From: Bdellovibrionales bacterium
GTDB lineage: Bacteria; Bdellovibrionota; UBA1018; CAIMNF01
Length of the DNA stretch: 42,056 bases
Reading direction: 5' to 3'
Assembly: GCA_018969905.1 (NCBI GenBank)
Contig: JAGWXK010000011.1
Location: forward strand, 1-42,056
The notes under the pieces: generated by a model
Databases searched by the model: none
Told to the model about the DNA's origin: nothing
The model's input: only the letters and a program-made list of their open reading frames with translations
Part shown: positions 1-8,191 of the stretch, one piece after another
How positions within the stretch are numbered: the stretch's first letter is position 1
Layout: every line of letters begins with the position of its first letter
Made by a program: the position numbers and the translations under genes

Positions 1-866
1 GGAGATCATTTTTACCTCTTTTGTCAAGCTATGCGTGCAATGTTCCCGGGATCATGGGGGCCAGGACGATTGAAAGTAAGGCCGATCGGGTGATTACCAC
101 CCTCATCATTCCGCTTACGACCTGTTCTGCCCGGATCCCTGTATATGGACTTTTGATTTCTGCTTTTGTTCCAAATGTCGCCGTGTTTTGGGGGTTGAAG
201 CTTCAGGGGATTGTAATGCTCGGCCTGTATGCGGTCGGAATTTGCTTCGCCTTTCTTATGGGTGGCATTTTCAAAAGGGTTCTTTTTCGGGGAAAAAGGC
301 CCCCGCTCCTGATGGAGCTTCCTTCCTACAAACGACCCTCGCTCAGGAGTTTGGTACGTGGGCTTCTGTACCGCATCCAGCTTTTTTTGAAGCGGGTCGG
401 GACTGTGATCCTGTTTGCCACGGTAGTGATCTGGTTTTTGCTCAGTTATCCGAAAGATCCCGTCACGGGTGTGCATCTGATTGAGCAATCCTATGCGGCC
501 CAAATCGGACACTGGATTGAACCAGTGCTCAGACCCATTGGTTTTGACTGGCGAATTTCCATGGCATTGATTCCGACCTTTGCGGCCCGAGAAGTGATGG
601 TGGGGACTTTGTCCACGGTTTATTCAATACAGGAAGGAGCCGCAGTTTCGGATGTGGAAAAGTTGAGTCTGATTTTGAAAAACGAATGGAGTCTCGCCAC
701 TGGCATGAGTTTGCTCGTCTGGTTTATCTTCGCTCCGATGTGCGTCTCCACTCTGGCGACCGCTCGAAGAGAGTTGAAAAGTACTCCATACATGATTTTG
801 ATGGTTCTTTATCTTTTCGCTCTTGCTTACATGGGTGCGTTCATTGCGTACCGCACATTTCTCTAA
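1..866 (+). CDS. feoB: Ferrous iron transporter FeoB, C-terminal part (5' end outside window)
   Basis: The frame is open from the first bases of the window, so the start and the N-terminal GTPase domain lie upstream. What is visible is the C-terminal half of the FeoB permease: the gate region SSYACNVPGIMGAR followed by the conserved CSARIPVY segment near the start, and the second gate motif IPTFAAREV about two thirds along. Several hydrophobic helices follow, ending in two close to the stop. FeoB imports Fe(II) across the inner membrane, driven or gated by its cytoplasmic G domain. No feoA or feoC follows; the next gene is kamA about 100 bases downstream. Family assignment is secure from the gate motifs; completeness of the gene cannot be judged. 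Confidence 0.93.
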   Translation, partial: RSFLPLLSSYACNVPGIMGARTIESKADRVITTLIIPLTTCSARIPVYGLLISAFVPNVAVFWGLKLQGIVMLGLYAVGICFAFLMGGIFKRVLFRGKRPPLLMELPSYKRPSLRSLVRGLLYRIQLFLKRVGTVILFATVVIWFLLSYPKDPVTGVHLIEQSYAAQIGHWIEPVLRPIGFDWRISMALIPTFAAREVMVGTLSTVYSIQEGAAVSDVEKLSLILKNEWSLATGMSLLVWFIFAPMCVSTLATARRELKSTPYMILMVLYLFALAYMGAFIAYRTFL

Positions 867-970
867 TCCTGAATTGGTAGGTTTTGTGGCCGGAAAAGTC
901 ATTCATTTCAAAGCATTAGATCAAGGTTTTCGGCTTGAATTCGATTTCCAAATCAGGCAAAGTGTCCGCC

Positions 971-2125
971 ATGGGATACGATATCAAAACCATCAATACG
1001 GTTCGTGAACGAAAATTCAAGCCTGCTCCGCGTCCAGCGATGTGGGCTGATGCGACCGAAAAGGACTGGAATAATTGGATTTGGCAGCAGCAAAAGCGCA
1101 TCAAAACGATGGAGCAGCTGGAGAAGGTGATCCATCCAACCGCGGATGAACGCGAAGCCTTCGCCCAATCGCATGAAATGTTCAATATGGGAATCACGCC
1201 CTATTATGCGAGTTTGATGGATCCAGATGATCCGAACTGCCCGATCCGGCTTCAGTCTGTTCCAGGCAAGGGCGAGCTCCACATCGCGCCCGAGGATCTT
1301 GAGGATCCGCTGGCCGAGGAGCGAGACATGCCGGTACCGGGAGTCACCCATCGGTATCCCGATCGTGTTTTGTTCTACACCACACACAATTGTGCGATGT
1401 ACTGTCGGCACTGCACTCGAAAGCGCAAGGTCGCAGATCCCGATTCTGCCGCATCTGCGAAGGCTCTTGAGGATGGCCTGGCCTACATTGAGCGTACAAA
1501 ATCCATCCGTGATGTGGTCATATCGGGTGGGGATGCACTTTCCAATTCCGATGATCGAATCGAATATATCCTCTCGAGGCTCCGTGCCATGGATCATATC
1601 GAGGTTTTTCGGATCGGTACGCGAAATCTTGTGACTCTCCCTCAGCGAATCACGGATGATTTTTGCAAGATGCTGAAAAAATATCATCCGGTCTTCATTC
1701 ATACCCATTTCAATCATCCCAAAGAGTGCACTCAGGAAGCCTTTGATGCATGTGCCAAACTTGCGGATGCGGGATGCGTGATCAACAATCAGATGGTTCT
1801 TTTGAAGGGGATCAATGATGATCCGAAGACTGTGATGGAACTCAATCACAAGCTGCTTCAGATGAGAGTCCGGCCTTATTACATGTTTCAGGCGGATCTC
1901 TCACAGGGGATCAGTCACTTCAGGACTCCGGTCGAAAAGGGACTTGAGATCATCAAGGCTCTTCGAGGCTGGACTTCTGGCATGGCGGTTCCTCACTTTG
2001 TGATCGATGCCCCGGGCGGTGGTGGAAAAATTCCTTTGCTTCCACAGTATGTGATGAAGCACGAAGGTAAGGAATGGACTCTGAGGAATTATCGGGACAA
2101 AGAGTACACTTATCTTGAGCCGTAG
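971..2125 (+). CDS. kamA: Lysine 2,3-aminomutase (radical SAM, PLP)
   Basis: This enzyme converts L-lysine to L-beta-lysine using SAM, a 4Fe-4S cluster and PLP. Counting from the ATG at 971 (384 residues), the radical SAM cysteines sit in CAMYCRHC at residues 141, 145 and 148. The motif DAPGGGGK carries Asp346 and Lys353, which match the substrate-binding Asp and PLP lysine of the clostridial enzyme; a second substrate Asp is kept in FQADLS. The length fits lysine 2,3-aminomutase better than the shorter EF-P-modifying EpmB. The start is uncertain: an in-frame TTG at 935 adds 12 residues and neither has a good ribosome binding site. No beta-lysine acetyltransferase (ablB) or lysine fermentation genes are adjacent, so the role (osmolyte synthesis, lysine catabolism or translation-factor modification) is open. 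The stop overlaps the next gene by 11 bases. Confidence 0.92.
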   Translation: MGYDIKTINTVRERKFKPAPRPAMWADATEKDWNNWIWQQQKRIKTMEQLEKVIHPTADEREAFAQSHEMFNMGITPYYASLMDPDDPNCPIRLQSVPGKGELHIAPEDLEDPLAEERDMPVPGVTHRYPDRVLFYTTHNCAMYCRHCTRKRKVADPDSAASAKALEDGLAYIERTKSIRDVVISGGDALSNSDDRIEYILSRLRAMDHIEVFRIGTRNLVTLPQRITDDFCKMLKKYHPVFIHTHFNHPKECTQEAFDACAKLADAGCVINNQMVLLKGINDDPKTVMELNHKLLQMRVRPYYMFQADLSQGISHFRTPVEKGLEIIKALRGWTSGMAVPHFVIDAPGGGGKIPLLPQYVMKHEGKEWTLRNYRDKEYTYLEP

Positions 2126-2561
2126 GTCGGTTGTTCTGATCCTGTTTTTTTGTGTTTCTTGCGTCAGTGTTCCTGAACGTACGAACCATCCCCAGTATCT
2201 GTTTCCTGAAAAATGGGTCTATACTGACTTGCCCACCGGTGCTGAGGAGAATCGCCCCTACAAGATCTTGGGCTGGGTGAGAGCGAAGACGGATTGGCCC
2301 ACATTGGATCAGGATGGATACAGCCAATCCCTGTGTAAGAACTATTTCAATAAGGCCTCGGCATCCTTGTTAAAAGAGGCAAAAAAAGTTGGCGCTGATG
2401 CCGTGATTCAGGTCAGGTCGGTGGTATTCACCCTTGACGGCAGGACTGAGGAGCATTCCACTCCCGAGTGCTCGGATGACGGTGCAGTTGGGGAGGTTTT
2501 GCTGCGCGGAATAGCCATAAAATTCAAGCCTTTGGACGAAAAGCGCGTCATTTCGCGCTAG
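2115..2561 (+). CDS. Small lipoprotein with YbjQ-like domain
   Basis: A 148-residue protein starting from TTG inside the 3' end of kamA; no in-frame ATG exists before the signal sequence, so the TTG is the only sensible start. The N-terminus is a short basic stretch, a hydrophobic run (VVLILFFC) and a cysteine at residue 16 in FCVSC, read as a lipoprotein signal although the lipobox is poor. The mature part contains KKVGADAVIQVRS and ends in a LLRGIAIKFK strand, a layout resembling the YbjQ/DUF74 fold (A..LGANAV..V...GTAV). The overlap suggests translational coupling to kamA. Function unknown; likely anchored in the outer membrane facing the periplasm. Confidence 0.7.
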   Translation: MSRRSVVLILFFCVSCVSVPERTNHPQYLFPEKWVYTDLPTGAEENRPYKILGWVRAKTDWPTLDQDGYSQSLCKNYFNKASASLLKEAKKVGADAVIQVRSVVFTLDGRTEEHSTPECSDDGAVGEVLLRGIAIKFKPLDEKRVISR

Positions 2562-2618
2562 GGCTCAAGGTTTTATTCCCTCCGTCCGATACAGATGTGA
2601 CGAGGGTAGACTAGAACT

Positions 2619-4604
2619 ATGAGCGATTCAGTCCTCAAAAAATTCGGGAAATACTTTCTTCTCGATCGAATCGGAGAAGGGGGGATGGCCGAAATCTTCA
2701 GAGCCCGTCTTGCATCTCCGGGATCAAGCGGTCGCTTCGTGGTCATCAAGCGGATTCAAGGCGCGTACAGCAATAACAACGAGTTCGTTCAGATGTTTCG
2801 CGGTGAAGTCCAGGTGACCATGAGATTTACCCATCCCAACATAGTTCAATTGTATGAGTCGGGCGAGGAGAGTGGGCAGCAGTTCATTGCCATGGAGCTG
2901 GTTGAAGGGCGGAATCTCAGGCAAATTCTGTCAAAAATATCGCAAAAACAGCAAAGGGTTCCAGTTGCAGCATCCTGCCACATGATTGAACAGGCGGCTG
3001 CAGGGTTGAATTATGCTCATGGATTCAAGGATCGCATTACCGGAGAACCGCTCAATGTGGTTCATCGGGATGTGAGTCCCCAGAACATTCTTGTCTCTTA
3101 TGACGGAAACATAAAGGTGATCGACTTTGGGATTGCAAAAGCAGCAACAAACGGGGATGCGACGCGAGCCGGAGTGATCAAAGGAAAGCTCAGTTACCTC
3201 TCTCCCGAACAGGTCATGGGAGAGGCGCTCGATGGCAGGTCGGATCTTTTTGCTCTGGGCATTGTGCTTTGGGAGTTGTTGACCGGTAAGCGCCTTTTCG
3301 TTGCAGAGGGAGACAACGAATTCCAGGTTTTGAAGATGATCGAGAGTTGCAACTCCTATGTGAAGCCTCCATCCTCCTTCAATCAGGAGGTGCCAAAGGA
3401 ACTTGATGCTCTCGTGCTCCAGGCTCTGAATCGCGATCCGAGAAAACGTTTTCAGACCGGGGACGAGATGGCTCGAGCGCTCCGAAAAATTCTGGCTCTT
3501 CACTTCTCCGACTTTGGTGCCTCTGATCTTTCGACTTTTGTAAAAAAATTGTTTCATGATCTGATCGTGGAGGATCGCAAGCAACTCCAGCAATTGAATG
3601 CCAAAGCAGAGGACTTGATCGCCCTTGGAAATCAGGTGATCACAAAAGATACACTTTCACCGAATCAGTCTGGACCGCGTGATGTCACGAGGATTACCAA
3701 CCTCGGGAATAAATTTGAAAAGTCCCAAATTACCAATGCTGAAAAGGTTGAAGTTGCCATTCAGCCCGACCGTCAGATGAAGATACCAAGCGCTCGATCC
3801 GGCGCCACACCAGCTTCTGCTTCAAGGCCGAGTCCTGCAGTTCCTCCGCCGGTCAAAAAAACCCATAGTCCGAGTGGAGCCCCGACACCTGTTCAAGAGC
3901 CGAACCCAATTTTTGCATCCATCATGAAGATGGCGGTGGTGGTGGGGGTGATTGCCGTTGCCGGATACTGGTTGAAGGGGCAGTTTCTTCAGAAAAATGA
4001 GGGAGTCGGACCGAGTCGGAGTGTGGCTGCAAGTGCTCCCGGCGCAGTGGTAAATCCCGGCGTGAATACCGCAGTCAATCCGCAAGCGAAGGCAGCCCGG
4101 ATCAAGTTCAGATTTTTTCCAGATGGAAATCTTTCACGAACCAGGGCAGCCATCAACTCATCTCCTGTGGATCTGGCTGGGGGGGATGTTTTGGTCACGG
4201 TGGGGGATCCTCTCGAGCTTGTAGTTGATCGACCCGGTTTTGTCACCTACCGAAAGGAATTTACGGTGAAGGAGTCTGATTTGTCGGACGGGAAGGATTT
4301 CAATCTTGACGTTAAACTTGAGCCGATGGTTTACGGTACTTTGACCCTCTCCACGGTGCCTGATCTTGCCGATGTCACGATTGTCAGCCTGGACCAGGGA
4401 ACGAACGGAAACTTGCAAAAATCGGTGATTTTGAAGACTCCGATTTACCGGGAGAAGCTCCCGGTCGGACACTACCGAGTGATCATCCGAAATGATCTTT
4501 TGAATGTGGAAAAAACATTTCAGATTGAGGTCAAGCAGGGGGATGTCATCGTGAAGAATGGAATTCCTCTGGAAGCGGCTCGGAATCCGGCTGGTCGCCG
4601 CTGA
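2619..4604 (+). CDS. Membrane-anchored Ser/Thr protein kinase with periplasmic PEGA-like region
   Basis: 661 residues from the ATG at 2619. The kinase domain spans roughly residues 8-290: glycine-rich loop GEGGMAEI, ATP-binding Lys44 in VVIKRI, catalytic loop HRDVSPQN with Asp151, and metal-binding DFG with Asp169. The HRDVSPQN variant is characteristic of Myxococcota/Bdellovibrionota kinases. A Ser/Pro-rich linker (about 380-425) leads to one transmembrane helix near 435-455. The C-terminal 200 residues contain repeated beta-strand segments resembling PEGA domains (GGDVLVTVGDPLELVV, LPVGHYRVII) and would lie in the periplasm, where they may sense envelope components. All catalytic residues are present, so it should be active. 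It ends exactly where the convergent response regulator gene ends. No substrate gene is evident nearby. Confidence 0.92.
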   Translation: MSDSVLKKFGKYFLLDRIGEGGMAEIFRARLASPGSSGRFVVIKRIQGAYSNNNEFVQMFRGEVQVTMRFTHPNIVQLYESGEESGQQFIAMELVEGRNLRQILSKISQKQQRVPVAASCHMIEQAAAGLNYAHGFKDRITGEPLNVVHRDVSPQNILVSYDGNIKVIDFGIAKAATNGDATRAGVIKGKLSYLSPEQVMGEALDGRSDLFALGIVLWELLTGKRLFVAEGDNEFQVLKMIESCNSYVKPPSSFNQEVPKELDALVLQALNRDPRKRFQTGDEMARALRKILALHFSDFGASDLSTFVKKLFHDLIVEDRKQLQQLNAKAEDLIALGNQVITKDTLSPNQSGPRDVTRITNLGNKFEKSQITNAEKVEVAIQPDRQMKIPSARSGATPASASRPSPAVPPPVKKTHSPSGAPTPVQEPNPIFASIMKMAVVVGVIAVAGYWLKGQFLQKNEGVGPSRSVAASAPGAVVNPGVNTAVNPQAKAARIKFRFFPDGNLSRTRAAINSSPVDLAGGDVLVTVGDPLELVVDRPGFVTYRKEFTVKESDLSDGKDFNLDVKLEPMVYGTLTLSTVPDLADVTIVSLDQGTNGNLQKSVILKTPIYREKLPVGHYRVIIRNDLLNVEKTFQIEVKQGDVIVKNGIPLEAARNPAGRR

Positions 4605-5279
4605 TCAGGGTACGTACTTGTATCCGACCCCGTAAACACTCTGAATGTGGTTGTTCATCGCCGGAATCTTCTTCCGGAGAGATCGGATGTGCACATCGAT
4701 CGTCCGATCCGTGGTTTCAGAGGCCGAGTCCTTCCAGATTTCCCTCATGATCTCCTCCCGGGATACCACAACCCCGAAACGGGCGGCCAAAAGTCGGAGA
4801 ATGTCGAATTCAGTAAGAGTCAATGAAACGGGAGATCTCTCGTAGTGCGCGACTCTTTGAAGAGTGTCGATCTCGAGCTTTCCTACCACAACTTTCGGAG
4901 CCGGGTTTGAAAGCGATCTTGCGAGCCTTGTCTTGATTCTTGCCAGGAGTTCCTTGTGGTCGAATGGCTTTGGAAGATAGTCGTCTGCGCCCATGGAAAT
5001 CCCGTAGGTAATTTCCGCTGTGGTATTTTTTCCGGAAAGGAAGATCACTGGAATGTTTTCGGTTTCGGGAATGGACTTCAGGCGTTTGCACGTGTCGTAT
5101 CCATTCAGGCTGGGCATGACCACATCGAGAACAATCAACTCAGGCTGGAGGGATTTGGCCAGTTCGATCCCCTCGATGCCGTCTCGGGCGATTGCGACCT
5201 CGAATTCACGGCTTAACATGACTTGAAGAAACTTTCTGGTATCAGCGTTGTCTTCGATAACGAGTATTTTTGCCTTCAT
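4605..5279 (-). CDS. OmpR/PhoB-family response regulator
   Basis: 224 residues. The receiver domain (1-120) has the acidic pair E9-D10, phospho-acceptor Asp52 in LIVLDVVMP, and the conserved Lys104 in YLPKPFD. The C-terminal part (about 127-224) is a winged-helix DNA-binding domain with LTLTEFDILRLLA and RTIDVHIRSLRKKI, ending GVGYKYVP. It should be a phosphorylation-controlled transcription factor. No histidine kinase is present in the locus; instead the upstream gene encodes a STAS-like protein whose stop overlaps this start by the four bases ATGA, implying coupled translation. The gene is convergent with the Ser/Thr kinase and shares no intergenic space with it. Confidence 0.95.
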   Translation of the reverse strand: MKAKILVIEDNADTRKFLQVMLSREFEVAIARDGIEGIELAKSLQPELIVLDVVMPSLNGYDTCKRLKSIPETENIPVIFLSGKNTTAEITYGISMGADDYLPKPFDHKELLARIKTRLARSLSNPAPKVVVGKLEIDTLQRVAHYERSPVSLTLTEFDILRLLAARFGVVVSREEIMREIWKDSASETTDRTIDVHIRSLRKKIPAMNNHIQSVYGVGYKYVP

Positions 5280-5749
5280 TTTTCACTCCAAAGGCGCTCA
5301 AAAAGGGGGTTGAAGGGATTTCTGCGATTCAGCGTCAGAGCCGAGCTCTTTTCATCGATTGCGGATTTGAGCGCACGGTTTGCCTCCAGAATCCGTTCCA
5401 TGTTCTGCCGCATTTCTTCTCGAAGTTCGAGTTTTCCTTGGAGGATTCGGAGTTGCTTTTCGAGAGCATTCTGCAGCACTGTTTTGCGCGCCGTGCCGGC
5501 CTCAATGTCGCTCAATGCAATCTGGAGTGAGACTCCTTTCGCCAAAGCAAGAGTACGAATTTCTGTGAGAGTGGTTTGGAGTTCGAAATCCGGAACTTGG
5601 AGCGTGATTTCACTAAGGTCCACGACGACAAACTCCGGGGTCGATTCCAGAAAGCGACAAAGACTGTCTTTCATGACTTGGAGATCGGAGGGAGAAATTT
5701 CTCCGTTGATCTTGAAGTGATGCACTTTTTCATCCATGGAGAAGAGCAT
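5276..5749 (-). CDS. STAS-like protein with C-terminal coiled coil
   Basis: 157 residues from the third of three clustered ATGs; this one is chosen because GGAGG lies eight bases before it, whereas the first ATG (5764) would place that sequence inside the gene. Residues 1-90 alternate strands and helices in a STAS-like pattern: a strand EFVVVDLSEITL, then a helix with LTEIRTLALAKG and a strand SLQIAL. The serine normally phosphorylated in STAS anti-sigma antagonists (DSSG) is replaced by VPDFEL. Residues from about 95 on form a charged helix likely to be a coiled coil (ELREEMRQNMERILEANRAL). It is translationally coupled to the response regulator. Its likely role is binding a signalling partner, perhaps that regulator or the SpoIIE-type phosphatase encoded across the divergent promoter; this is inference. 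Confidence 0.7.
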   Translation of the reverse strand: MLFSMDEKVHHFKINGEISPSDLQVMKDSLCRFLESTPEFVVVDLSEITLQVPDFELQTTLTEIRTLALAKGVSLQIALSDIEAGTARKTVLQNALEKQLRILQGKLELREEMRQNMERILEANRALKSAIDEKSSALTLNRRNPFNPLFERLWSEK

Positions 5750-5826
5750 TTTCATATCCTCCATTTTTACATGATCTTAACAAATTCAAAAGGGCGGCGT
5801 TTCCGGATTCTTTGAGTGTTTGTTTT

Positions 5827-5856
5827 TTGACATAAAGGCACGGAACTTCATACAAA
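5827..5856 (+). promoter_or_regulatory. Candidate sigma70 promoter for the barrel protein/SpoIIE operon
   Basis: A perfect -35 box TTGACA at 5827-5832 and a weaker -10 box TACAAA at 5851-5856 are separated by 18 bases. The predicted start of transcription is about 45 bases before the GTG at 5907. It sits in the divergent region between the STAS-like gene and the barrel gene. Read by eye only. Confidence 0.45.
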
Positions 5857-5906
5857 CCGAGCTTTGGTTTTCTCGCGATTTTTCCGATCAGAAATTTGGA
5901 GAACTT

Positions 5907-7040
5907 GTGAAAAAGTGGATTCATTCATATCGCTTGATCTGGATCATTGGAGGCATCTTCCTTGGAAGAGCATCGCTAGCCCTTCCGTACTCCTATCCTG
6001 CGGTCCGATACATCAGTCCTCTGGGACACTCCCTCGGGGGCATGACCCTCCCTTTGAGTGCCGAAACAGGAAATGCCCTCTTCAACAATCCTGCTGCGCT
6101 CTCCCGGAATACCAAGTTCAGGGCCGAAGCACTCAACCTAAATTTCGACCTTAACAGCTCAATCCTTGGGTCTTTGTCAACCTCTACGGGTTTTTCATCC
6201 CTCGGAGGATTCACTTCGAGCCTCAACTCTAATGTGAACAGGATTTTTAGTGGTGGCCTTGGCAACCTCACTGCGGTTTCCTGGGGGGGGCTTGCTGTTG
6301 GGCTTCTTTTGCAGGAAAGGGTGCGGGCCTACTCCGATGGAACCACGGTGAATTACGAGACCACCAGCAACCTGGTTCCGGCGGTGGGATACGGCCTGGC
6401 CCTCGCCCGAGGCGTGGTGAGAGTAGGGTACAGTCTTCAACTTGTAAGTCAGGCAAGCGGAGTCGCACAGGCTCCCTCCAATTCCTCCGCAGCATATTTG
6501 AGTGGGATTTCCGAGGGTAAGGGACTTTCCCATACCGCCTCTGTCAACTTCGTTTTTCCATACACCTACACTCCAACTGTATCGCTCCTGGCGAGAAATC
6601 TTTTTGGCATGCGCTATTTTTCAAGAGGTTTGATCCCCAGAGCGAGTTCACCGATCGGGACTCCCGCGAGTGAACCGATGAGTATTGATGCGGCGCTGGA
6701 CTTTACAGCAAGGCTTTCAGGACCCATCAAGTCCAACTGGTATATTCAATTCAAGGATCTCACCAGTGCGACATCTCTGGCGCTCTTGGACAAATTGAGT
6801 TTCGGGATAGACCTTGGAATCAGTCAGCCTGTTTCGATTCGTCTCGGGCTGAACCATTTCCAATTCAGCGGTGGAATCGGATACCGCAGCGAATTCAGCG
6901 AAATCAATCTTGCCTATTACCAGGAGCTTACACCGTTTCCTGCGATTTCGAAGTGGGACACACGGTATGCCTTGCAGTACAAGGTATTCATCCAGGACAA
7001 AAACAGCAGGGATCGAGAGACGGAGAACCAATCAAAATGA
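5907..7040 (+). CDS. Outer membrane beta-barrel protein (PorV/FadL/TraF-like)
   Basis: 377 residues from a GTG at 5907, chosen because GGAG lies five bases upstream and the next residues form a clean signal peptide (KKW, hydrophobic IWIIGGIFLG, then a SLA cleavage region). The open frame continues upstream to a TTG at 5820, but that part looks like leader. The mature N-terminus has RYISPLGHSLGGMTLP and ETGNALFNNPAALS, the hatch-like pattern (G.A...NPA.L) seen in PorV/FadL/TraF-type barrels, followed by many alternating amphipathic strands rich in G, S, L, F and Y. It should be an outer membrane channel or assembly factor. Its stop overlaps the start of the phosphatase gene by ATGA, tying a barrel to a cytoplasmic signalling protein. 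Confidence 0.8.
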   Translation: MKKWIHSYRLIWIIGGIFLGRASLALPYSYPAVRYISPLGHSLGGMTLPLSAETGNALFNNPAALSRNTKFRAEALNLNFDLNSSILGSLSTSTGFSSLGGFTSSLNSNVNRIFSGGLGNLTAVSWGGLAVGLLLQERVRAYSDGTTVNYETTSNLVPAVGYGLALARGVVRVGYSLQLVSQASGVAQAPSNSSAAYLSGISEGKGLSHTASVNFVFPYTYTPTVSLLARNLFGMRYFSRGLIPRASSPIGTPASEPMSIDAALDFTARLSGPIKSNWYIQFKDLTSATSLALLDKLSFGIDLGISQPVSIRLGLNHFQFSGGIGYRSEFSEINLAYYQELTPFPAISKWDTRYALQYKVFIQDKNSRDRETENQSK

Positions 7041-8191
7041 AGCCGGAAACAAGAAACCAAGAAGTCAGTATCAGTATTTTGTGTCGGGATACACAGGTGG
7101 AATCGACATGGAATTCGGAATTGAAAACACTCCTTCGATCTCTCACGGGGCAGATGGTTTCAAGGGTTTTCCCGGTGAGGGAGTCGGTATCGGAACTGAT
7201 TTTCATAGATTCAGGTAAAACCAACTGGAAGGGATGGGCCAGGGATCTTGACCGCGAGGGAAAGAGTCTTGTTCTGGTACTGGAAGAGTCCGAGGTTTTA
7301 CCCGACCCTGATTCGATTGCCCTCGTGGACGATCTGATCCTGAGTCCCTTTCGTCCCGCTGGATTCTTGTCAATTCTGCGCCATCACCATCAGAGAAGAT
7401 ATGCGCATGAACTTTTTTTGGAGACCCAGGCGACACTGCAGGATCTTGATTCGGCAAAGGGGGTTTTGGAGAGCATTCTCCAGTTGAAGACCCCAAAACG
7501 GTTTACCGGATTGAAGGGGATCGAGGTCATGAGCAGGCATCTCGCGGGTCTCAAACCGGGCGGAGATTACTTTGATCTCTTTGAGTCCGACAAAAAGGAT
7601 CATGTGAACTTTCTTTTGATGGATTCCTCAAGTTACGGGATTTCGGCGGCGCTTCTTGGGATGATTCTTTCAAGTTCCGCAAAGATCGCTAGTTCAACCC
7701 AGATTCCGTCATCGCACTGGGTAAAAGCCATATTTGAGGAAATCAGGTTGACTCTTGGCGAAGAAGGGCACTTCAGTGTATTTCTCGGAAGGCTGAACCG
7801 GAAGGATTTTTCACTTCATTATCAGATGTACGGAAGCATCGAGGCATTCGTGGTGGATCGGGATGGAGTCAGCAGTAGGCTCGCAAAGCACGGACTGCCG
7901 ATCAGCAATCGATCAAGGCCGGTGACGGAAGAAGAAAGCGTGGTTCATCTCCAACCAAAAGACCGCCTGGTGTTGCTCTCGGATGGGTTTGTCAGTGGGG
8001 CGGGCGGAGAGCATCGTTTGGCACGTTTGTTCGCAGATCAAATGAACCAGAATCCATTTGCACTTGTCAATGAACTTGCCTTTCAGATCAAATCAAAACT
8101 GAGTCCAGGCGAGACCTTTCCCGGGGAGGATTGCACCGCGATCGTGATCGACATTCAAAATCGGGTGTTACGCCTCGCTCCGACCGGTTGA
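7037..8191 (+). CDS. SpoIIE/RsbU-type PP2C phosphatase with degenerate receiver domain
   Basis: 384 residues; ATG at 7037 is inside the stop of the previous gene. Residues 1-115 look like a receiver domain: a strand VSISILCRD, a strand ending ELIFIDSG with an Asp where the phospho-site belongs, and the terminal DDLILSPFRPAGFLSIL, which matches the usual ..KPF...EL..I but with Ser replacing the conserved Lys. A linker helix (about 115-150) leads to a SpoIIE domain (about 160-384) with metal-binding Asp residues in PGGDYFDLF, LLMDSSSYGISAALL, LLSDGF and EDCTAIVI. Such phosphatases dephosphorylate STAS-domain proteins in partner-switching systems, and a STAS-like gene lies across the divergent promoter. 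The last 24 bases overlap the convergent mscS gene. Confidence 0.85.
   Translation: MKPETRNQEVSISILCRDTQVESTWNSELKTLLRSLTGQMVSRVFPVRESVSELIFIDSGKTNWKGWARDLDREGKSLVLVLEESEVLPDPDSIALVDDLILSPFRPAGFLSILRHHHQRRYAHELFLETQATLQDLDSAKGVLESILQLKTPKRFTGLKGIEVMSRHLAGLKPGGDYFDLFESDKKDHVNFLLMDSSSYGISAALLGMILSSSAKIASSTQIPSSHWVKAIFEEIRLTLGEEGHFSVFLGRLNRKDFSLHYQMYGSIEAFVVDRDGVSSRLAKHGLPISNRSRPVTEEESVVHLQPKDRLVLLSDGFVSGAGGEHRLARLFADQMNQNPFALVNELAFQIKSKLSPGETFPGEDCTAIVIDIQNRVLRLAPTG

Noticed and set aside
24-512. Long open frames antisense to feoB, kamA, secA, spoVR and others
   Set aside because: They have Arg/His/Ser-rich shadow composition, no ribosome binding sites and lie wholly opposite well-recognised genes.
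2109-2130. Overlap of kamA and the lipoprotein as a sign of gene fusion or frameshift
   Set aside because: Both frames are complete, with a full aminomutase C-terminus and a separate signal sequence; an 11-base overlap is ordinary coupling.
2542-2559. Perfect six-base inverted repeat AGCGCG/CGCGCT at the end of the YbjQ-like lipoprotein gene
   Set aside because: It spans the stop codon and has no T-run directly after it, so it does not qualify as a terminator.
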